Shown piece after piece: positions 5,816 through 9,787 of a stretch of DNA of 9,787 nucleotides. The notes beneath the pieces were generated by a model, which was given only the letters and a program-made list of their open reading frames with translations, made no database searches and was not told where the DNA came from. Source of the stretch: CAMDMI01 sp036759185. Lineage in GTDB: Bacteria; Bacteroidota; Bacteroidia; Cytophagales; Flexibacteraceae. The position numbers were made by a program, and so were the translations under genes. Position 1 is the stretch's first letter; every line of letters begins with the position of its first letter. The stretch covers positions 1 through 9,787 of the forward strand of contig DAIOVD010000158.1 in assembly GCA_036759185.1 (NCBI GenBank). Direction: 5' to 3'.

Positions 5816-8455
5816 TTATTTTTTAATCACCTTCTGGTTCAGGTTCAGATTTGTTCCTTTCACAGAGACGGTGTACATACCATGGTTCAGATCCTGAATC
5901 GGAACATCCATACGGAAGAGTCCGGCACCGGTTTTTACGTCCATTGATTTCACAATGCGTCCTACCTGGTCGATTACAGTAACCTGGATGGTTTCGTTTT
6001 CAACAGCACCTGTCAGTTCCAGATTCAGGTTAGATTCAACCGGATTTGGATACAGCTGAAGTGAACGGGTGATCCATTTTGTGGTTGCATCACCTTCAAG
6101 CGGAGTCTCTTCATTTGAGACAGCCGTTCTTCCGTTGGTAGCTCCGATACATTCGATGCCATCTACATCAAAACCATCTGCAAGAACCGGCTCGTCAACA
6201 AATGTTTCCGGAATGGAAGTATCCACAATTTTCACGTAGCGGATACACTGTAAAGGCCAGATATCAAATTCACCATCCTGGCAGATTTCTCCTTTGTCAA
6301 CCCAGTTCACATTGTCAACAGAGATGTAAATCCGGGCTCTTTCAGAATAACGCTGACAGCTCCATGCCCAGTATGTTGTTTCTACAACCCGCAGATCATT
6401 TCCCGGACGATTGTAGATTCCTCCGTTGATTTCAACAACAACAGATCCACCAAAACCAAGTGAGTAGAAAGAACCTTCAAGGTTGGTGTTTTCAGGCGTT
6501 CCTTTCGCAAGATCCGGATTGGAACGGGCGGCATCAACTGGTGATCCATCGGCACGAGGACCCTGGTGGAATTCGACGATATTGGTTCCGGAGCAACCAC
6601 CCTGAAATCCAGTCTGGTTGAAGTTGTAAGAAGCTGTGCAACCATTTGCATCGGTTACAGTAACAGAGGCACTTGTTCCTTTACAGATTCCTGTGAGTGT
6701 TGAAACACCGGTTGTACCGTTCGACCAGGCATACGAGTATGGTTCTGTTCCGCCGGAGATGGTCAAAGCAGCAGTTCCGTTACACTCGCAGGAACTTACA
6801 GGAGTTGAGGTTCCTCCTAAAGTCAAAACTCCTGGTTGCGTCACTTCAGCAGATGCTGTAGCAATACATCCATTGGCATCGGTAATGGTCACAGAGTAGA
6901 TACCTGCCATCAATCCGGAAAGGTCTTCCGTTGTGGCTCCATTGCTCCAAAGGAAAGAGTATCCTTCAGTTCCACCGTTCACGTTAAGATCTATGGCTCC
7001 GTTTGAACCACCGTTGCAGTTTACATTTTGTGTCGTAGAAGCAGAACCAGACAAAGCAGCAGATGGGCCATTTACAGTAGCAGATGCATTGGCTGTACAT
7101 CCATTGGCATCGGTTACCACAACATTGTAGGTTCCGGCAGCCACACCTGAAAGGTCTTCCGATGTAGATCCATTATCCCAAGCGAACGAATAGCCTTCTG
7201 TTCCACCAGAAACTGAGAGATCAACAGAACCTGTCATGTCTCCAAAGCATCTCACATCAGTTGCAGTTGCAGAAGCACTTACAGCAGAAGAAGGACCATT
7301 TACTGTAGCAGAAGCACTGGCAGTACAACCATTTGCGTCAGTTACCACAACACTGTATGTTCCGGCAGCAACACCAGAAAGATCTTCAGAAGTTGAACCA
7401 TTTGTCCATGCGAATGAATAAGAAGGCGTTCCTCCTGAAACAACCAGATTCACAGAACCAGTTGTAGCCTGATAACAAAGGACATTGGTTTTTCCTCCGA
7501 TGGAAGCGGAAGGCGAACTGTTCACTGTTTTCACAACCACATTACTGGTAGCACCAAATGAAGGGCAGGTATTCCGTTTCGCAGAACGCTTGTAGTACAT
7601 GGTGGATGAAATGGTAGCAGGATTGTACGTGGCAGAAGTGGCTCCGGCAATCAGAGTCCAGTTAGAACCGTTTGAACTTGAGTACCAAACATACTCCAAT
7701 GTTCCGGAACCTCCGGAAGCTGCGGTTGTACTGGTAATTTCAGCCGGATCATATCCGCCACATTTGGCTTCATTTCCTGAAATGGTTCCGCCAGCAGTTA
7801 CATTGCTGCAGGTTGGAGGGCAATTCAGGAAGTTGTCATTTGTGTTTCCGTTTTCATAGTTCTCATTCACTTTTGTCAATGCTTCGCAAAACTGACTGTA
7901 AGAAAAAGTAGAAACGGAACACATTCCAATCTTTTTGCTGGCCTCATCTATCAACTGCTGAACTGTCCATCCGGAAAATGGGCCGGAAGCAATGATCAGA
8001 TCTTTCAGTTTGGAAGAAGAAGGGCTGAAAGAAGTAATCGCATCATCAAAACGAACATTGAGAATTGCAGCGACCAATTGACCGGCCAAAGAATTCCGGT
8101 AGTTGTATGGATTTGTCAGACATCCGGAAGGCAGGCATGTTGCGGTACCGGTAGATGGTAAAAATGAAGCAACCGCATTGGCGGAAGTCAATTTCAGTTT
8201 GCGTGTGCAACCAATTTCAAGACCGTTTGGAAACAACGTAGTAAAGTTGTTCTTCAACAAATTACCTGGAGTGCTGCTGCTGTTGGAACAGGAGTTGCTT
8301 CCCCATGCATTTTGAGTATATGTCTTAAAACCGGTACATCCGGTTGGTGTGGTGTTGTGACCACCGCAACGGGATTGGGCATAGGATAGATTGATCAATC
8401 CTACGAGAGCCAAAAGCAGGAATGCACCTTGCTTAAAAGAGTTAACTTTTGTCAT
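5816..8455 (-). CDS. Modular secreted surface protein with SprB repeats and T9SS type A sorting domain
   Basis: The 879-residue protein starts with a Sec signal peptide (residues 1-27, core AFLLLALVGLINL, ending SYAQS). ATG 8455 is chosen because the upstream extension to a GTG at 8530 would precede and spoil this signal. Residues about 41-211 form a Cys-containing domain (FKTYTQNAWGS, LFPNGLEIGCTRKLKLTSA, LAGQLVAAILNVRFDDA, KVNENYENG) that I have seen in other secreted Bacteroidota proteins but cannot name. Residues 219-311 look Ig-like (YVWYSSSNGSNWTLIAGAT). Four SprB-type repeats follow at 313-388, 389-464, 465-541 and a divergent 542-612, each with TDANGC. Residues 624-771 form a beta-rich SLGFGGSVVVE...DGFDVDGIEC domain, perhaps ligand-binding. 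The C-terminus from 800 (LYPNP...GMYTVSV...QKVIKK) is a type A T9SS sorting domain. The protein is probably attached at the surface or secreted as an adhesin; its ligand is unknown. Confidence 0.88.
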   Translation of the reverse strand: MTKVNSFKQGAFLLLALVGLINLSYAQSRCGGHNTTPTGCTGFKTYTQNAWGSNSCSNSSSTPGNLLKNNFTTLFPNGLEIGCTRKLKLTSANAVASFLPSTGTATCLPSGCLTNPYNYRNSLAGQLVAAILNVRFDDAITSFSPSSSKLKDLIIASGPFSGWTVQQLIDEASKKIGMCSVSTFSYSQFCEALTKVNENYENGNTNDNFLNCPPTCSNVTAGGTISGNEAKCGGYDPAEITSTTAASGGSGTLEYVWYSSSNGSNWTLIAGATSATYNPATISSTMYYKRSAKRNTCPSFGATSNVVVKTVNSSPSASIGGKTNVLCYQATTGSVNLVVSGGTPSYSFAWTNGSTSEDLSGVAAGTYSVVVTDANGCTASASATVNGPSSAVSASATATDVRCFGDMTGSVDLSVSGGTEGYSFAWDNGSTSEDLSGVAAGTYNVVVTDANGCTANASATVNGPSAALSGSASTTQNVNCNGGSNGAIDLNVNGGTEGYSFLWSNGATTEDLSGLMAGIYSVTITDANGCIATASAEVTQPGVLTLGGTSTPVSSCECNGTAALTISGGTEPYSYAWSNGTTGVSTLTGICKGTSASVTVTDANGCTASYNFNQTGFQGGCSGTNIVEFHQGPRADGSPVDAARSNPDLAKGTPENTNLEGSFYSLGFGGSVVVEINGGIYNRPGNDLRVVETTYWAWSCQRYSERARIYISVDNVNWVDKGEICQDGEFDIWPLQCIRYVKIVDTSIPETFVDEPVLADGFDVDGIECIGATNGRTAVSNEETPLEGDATTKWITRSLQLYPNPVESNLNLELTGAVENETIQVTVIDQVGRIVKSMDVKTGAGLFRMDVPIQDLNHGMYTVSVKGTNLNLNQKVIKK
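6620..7519 (-). repeat. Tandem SprB-type repeats within the surface protein gene (3 full + 1 divergent, about 228 bp period)
   Basis: Unit boundaries on the - strand are about 7519-7292, 7291-7064, 7063-6833 and 6832-6620. The hallmark TDANGC ends at residues 377, 453, 530 and 606, spacings of 76, 77 and 76 residues. Units 1 and 2 are nearly identical in protein (NGSTSEDLSGVAAGTY-VVVTDANGCTA) but differ at many third codon positions. Confidence 0.85.
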
Positions 8456-8498
8456 ACTTTTTTGTGGAGGTATTTGTATTTGGTTTTTGTTTGGTTTT

Positions 8499-8553
8499 CC
8501 GAATGGGACTGGCAGAATGAAGTGCAGCACTTCGTTTTGGTTGGCCTATTCGG
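8499..8553 (-). promoter_or_regulatory. Predicted structured 5' leader of the surface protein mRNA
   Basis: Within the roughly 110 nt leader, CCGAATAGG (- strand, 8553-8545) can pair with CCCATTCGG (8507-8499) at 8 of 9 positions. Inside it lies a perfect palindrome, GAAGTGC-A-GCACTTC (8519-8533), able to form a small hairpin. The function is unknown; it resembles no riboswitch class that I recognise. Confidence 0.4.
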
Positions 8554-8569
8554 TTTGACTTAGACAATA

Positions 8570-8599
8570 CAAATGTAGAAAGATATCTTAATAATCCAA
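8570..8599 (-). promoter_or_regulatory. Bacteroidota-type promoter of the SprB-repeat surface protein
   Basis: On the - strand a TTG (8599-8597) is followed after exactly 19 bp by TACATTTG (8577-8570), matching both boxes of the Bacteroidota consensus TTG-N17-23-TAnnTTTG. The start of transcription should be near 8563-8565, about 110 nt upstream of ATG 8455. A 10 bp palindrome, AAGATATCTT (8580-8589), sits in the spacer and could be an operator. Confidence 0.7.
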
Positions 8600-8928
8600 G
8601 TTTTTCTTACATAAATAATATTCAACTATTTAAAATAGACATTTCCAAGAATACCATAAAATGCAACTTCTCAACAATCTAATCCGTTGAAAATGAGACG
8701 TATTCAAAACAAAGAACCCGTCATTGAAAGAGCTGATAATTATCAGAAAAATCTGAAAAAAAACTTGAATTGGTTGTTTTCCGACCCTCTCCTTACAGCC
8801 TGCCTCCAAGGAAAACGGATGAGGGAGGTCTTATAAAATCACGAATAACACGACACAAAATCAATTTCACAACCAACAAACTGATCCAATCCATCCAAAA
8901 GCCCTCCATCTCCATCCCGAAGGATGGC
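8600..8928. other. Intergenic region between two T9SS cargo genes, no gene seen
   Basis: No supportable coding region lies here. I see three structures. One is a perfect 14 bp palindrome, CTGATAATTATCAG, at 8733-8746. The second is an imperfect inverted region at 8776-8830: GTTTTCC 8776-8782 with GGAAAAC 8810-8816, and GACC-CTC-TCC 8783-8792 with GGA, GAG and GGTC between 8817 and 8830. It looks like a dispersed intergenic palindromic repeat. The third is a hairpin at 8912-8927 that on the - strand is CCATCC-TTCG-GGATGG, a stable UUCG tetraloop just beyond the terminator of the gene to the right. Confidence 0.45.
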
Positions 8929-8960
8929 AAAAAAAAAGACCCCGCTTTTGGCGAGGTCTT
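8929..8960 (-). terminator. Intrinsic terminator of the PKD/gliding-type protein gene
   Basis: On the - strand AAGACCTCGC (8960-8951) pairs with GCGGGGTCTT (8945-8936) over 10 bp including one G-U. The loop is 5 nt, and a run of nine Ts follows (from A tract 8929-8937). It lies 24 bp after the TAG at 8985-8987. Confidence 0.9.
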
Positions 8961-8984
8961 TCATATCAAATTTAAAGGAAATAT

Positions 8985-9787
8985 CTATCTGAGCAGTGTT
9001 ACATCACCCACTTTGGTTTCGGTTCTGCCATCGACATACCGGGCCCAAACCTTGTATACATAAACATCAGACTTGCAGTTATACCCTTTGTAGGTTCCAT
9101 CCCATCCTTTGTTGAGGGTAGTACTTTCATAAATGAACTGGCCCCAGCGGTTGAAAATCTCCAACCGGATTTCGGTAACCCCTTCTGTAAATGGATAGAA
9201 TATGTCGTTGGTTCCGTTTTCTTTATCCAGGTATCCGTCTGATCCACCGTCTGTTCTTGGTGTGAAGGCATTTGGAATGATCATCAGGTTACCTTTTTCA
9301 ACGATGGCGCCGTTGTTGAGTGTATCAGAATCCACACAACCTTCTGCTGATGTAACCACCAGGGTAATGGCATAGTTGCCTGGCTGCATGTACTGATGAA
9401 CCGGATCTTTTTCACGGCTTGTGCTGCCATCTCCAAAATTCCATTCATAACTCCAGCCTGCCTGAGGATAACGAACAAAGCAGTTCATTTTCTCCTCTGG
9501 AATCTTGATGGCCCGAGGTGCTTTTGGTACTGTCGTAAAGCTGGCATCCGGAATTTCAAATACCGTGATGATATTATCACGCTTCAGAATGCTTTCTCCA
9601 CCTGGTCCGATTACTTTCAATGAAACGGAATACACACCTGGAGTTTCATATCGCTTGGAAGGATTCTGCTCGGAACTGGTGGTTCCGTCGCCAAAAGTCC
9701 AGAGGAAAATATTGCCGTATTTTGAATTGTTTCGGAAGGTCACTTTCAACGGTGCACAACCGGAAGTATCGGGTTCGAAATCGACAA
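8985..9787 (-). CDS. PKD-domain surface protein with T9SS type B (gliding motility-associated) C-terminal domain, 5' partial
   Basis: The frame is open to the right edge of the window, so only the last 266 residues are visible and the true start lies outside. The partial sequence enters mid-domain at VDFEPDTSGCAPLKVTF, the start of a PKD domain with LWTFGDGTTSSEQNPSKRY and PGVYSVSLKV. A second PKD-like domain contains YEWNFGDGSTSREKDPVHQY and PGNYAITLVVTSAEGC. The C-terminus is a gliding-motility-associated CHU_C-type sorting domain: IPNAFTPRTDGGSDGYLDKENGTNDIF is followed by EIRLEIFNRWGQFIYES, KGWDGTYKGYNC, DVYVYKVWARYVDGR and the final GDVTLLR. Such type B domains direct export through the T9SS and often retention at the surface. 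A TTG at 9749 is only the first possible start codon in the visible part and should not be taken as the real start. Stacked PKD domains suggest a large adhesin. Confidence 0.92.
   Translation of the reverse strand, partial: VDFEPDTSGCAPLKVTFRNNSKYGNIFLWTFGDGTTSSEQNPSKRYETPGVYSVSLKVIGPGGESILKRDNIITVFEIPDASFTTVPKAPRAIKIPEEKMNCFVRYPQAGWSYEWNFGDGSTSREKDPVHQYMQPGNYAITLVVTSAEGCVDSDTLNNGAIVEKGNLMIIPNAFTPRTDGGSDGYLDKENGTNDIFYPFTEGVTEIRLEIFNRWGQFIYESTTLNKGWDGTYKGYNCKSDVYVYKVWARYVDGRTETKVGDVTLLR

Noticed and set aside
6636..7421. Several + strand ORFs antisense to the SprB repeats (at 6636, 6933 and 7236)
   Set aside because: Their similar sequences (such as ASVT and AVHPLASV) are simply the reverse translation of the repeated TDANGCTA units.
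6620..7519. CRISPR array or satellite repeat
   Set aside because: The period of about 228 bp, the uninterrupted coding frame and the SprB protein signature show coding repeats; there are no short identical repeats with unique spacers.
8770..9063. 97-residue + strand ORF
   Set aside because: It runs through the imperfect palindromic region, across the - strand terminator, and into the 3' end of the PKD protein gene. It has low-complexity, unprotein-like content and no promoter or start signal.

Overview
The window looks like a chromosomal segment of a free-living, gliding-type member of the Bacteroidota. The evidence is direct. Two secreted proteins end in the two recognised kinds of type IX secretion (T9SS) sorting domain. 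One of them carries SprB-type adhesin repeats. There is a stand-alone ORF6N-domain protein. Two sites match the Bacteroidota promoter pattern (TTG, about 19 bp, TAnnTTTG), and Shine-Dalgarno sequences are largely absent. I cannot assign a genus from this sequence.

Layout. Positions 1-155 are a leader rich in inverted repeats. It precedes a two-gene HEPN / minimal-nucleotidyltransferase toxin-antitoxin module on the + strand (156-910). Everything to the right is on the - strand, so read it right to left. At the right edge (8985-9787) is the C-terminal part of a PKD-domain protein with a gliding-motility-type (type B) sorting domain. After it come a terminator, a roughly 530 bp intergenic region with a well-formed promoter, and a large modular surface protein (5816-8455) with SprB repeats and a type A sorting domain. 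Next are a strong terminator (5766-5797) and the TCA-cycle aconitase gene acnA (2893-5607) with its own promoter. acnA ends in a perfect palindrome that doubles as a terminator and abuts the start of an ORF6N gene (2348-2848). A further terminator (2292-2328) follows. A membrane-protein gene then appears split by one in-frame TAA (2263 to 1670), and an SPFH/band-7-like lipoprotein follows it (934-1647), convergent with the toxin-antitoxin pair.

How the genes relate. The two surface proteins on the right are T9SS cargo, probably adhesion or matrix proteins. acnA is housekeeping. The ORF6N gene, the broken membrane gene and the toxin-antitoxin pair form a small accessory patch between housekeeping genes. 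The most unusual observation is that a palindrome inside the ORF6N coding sequence (encoding LRLQNATS) has a close second copy immediately upstream of the start codon, in the same reading frame (encoding LRSQFATS). There it also forms the acnA terminator. I found no tRNA, rRNA, CRISPR array or recognisable insertion sequence.
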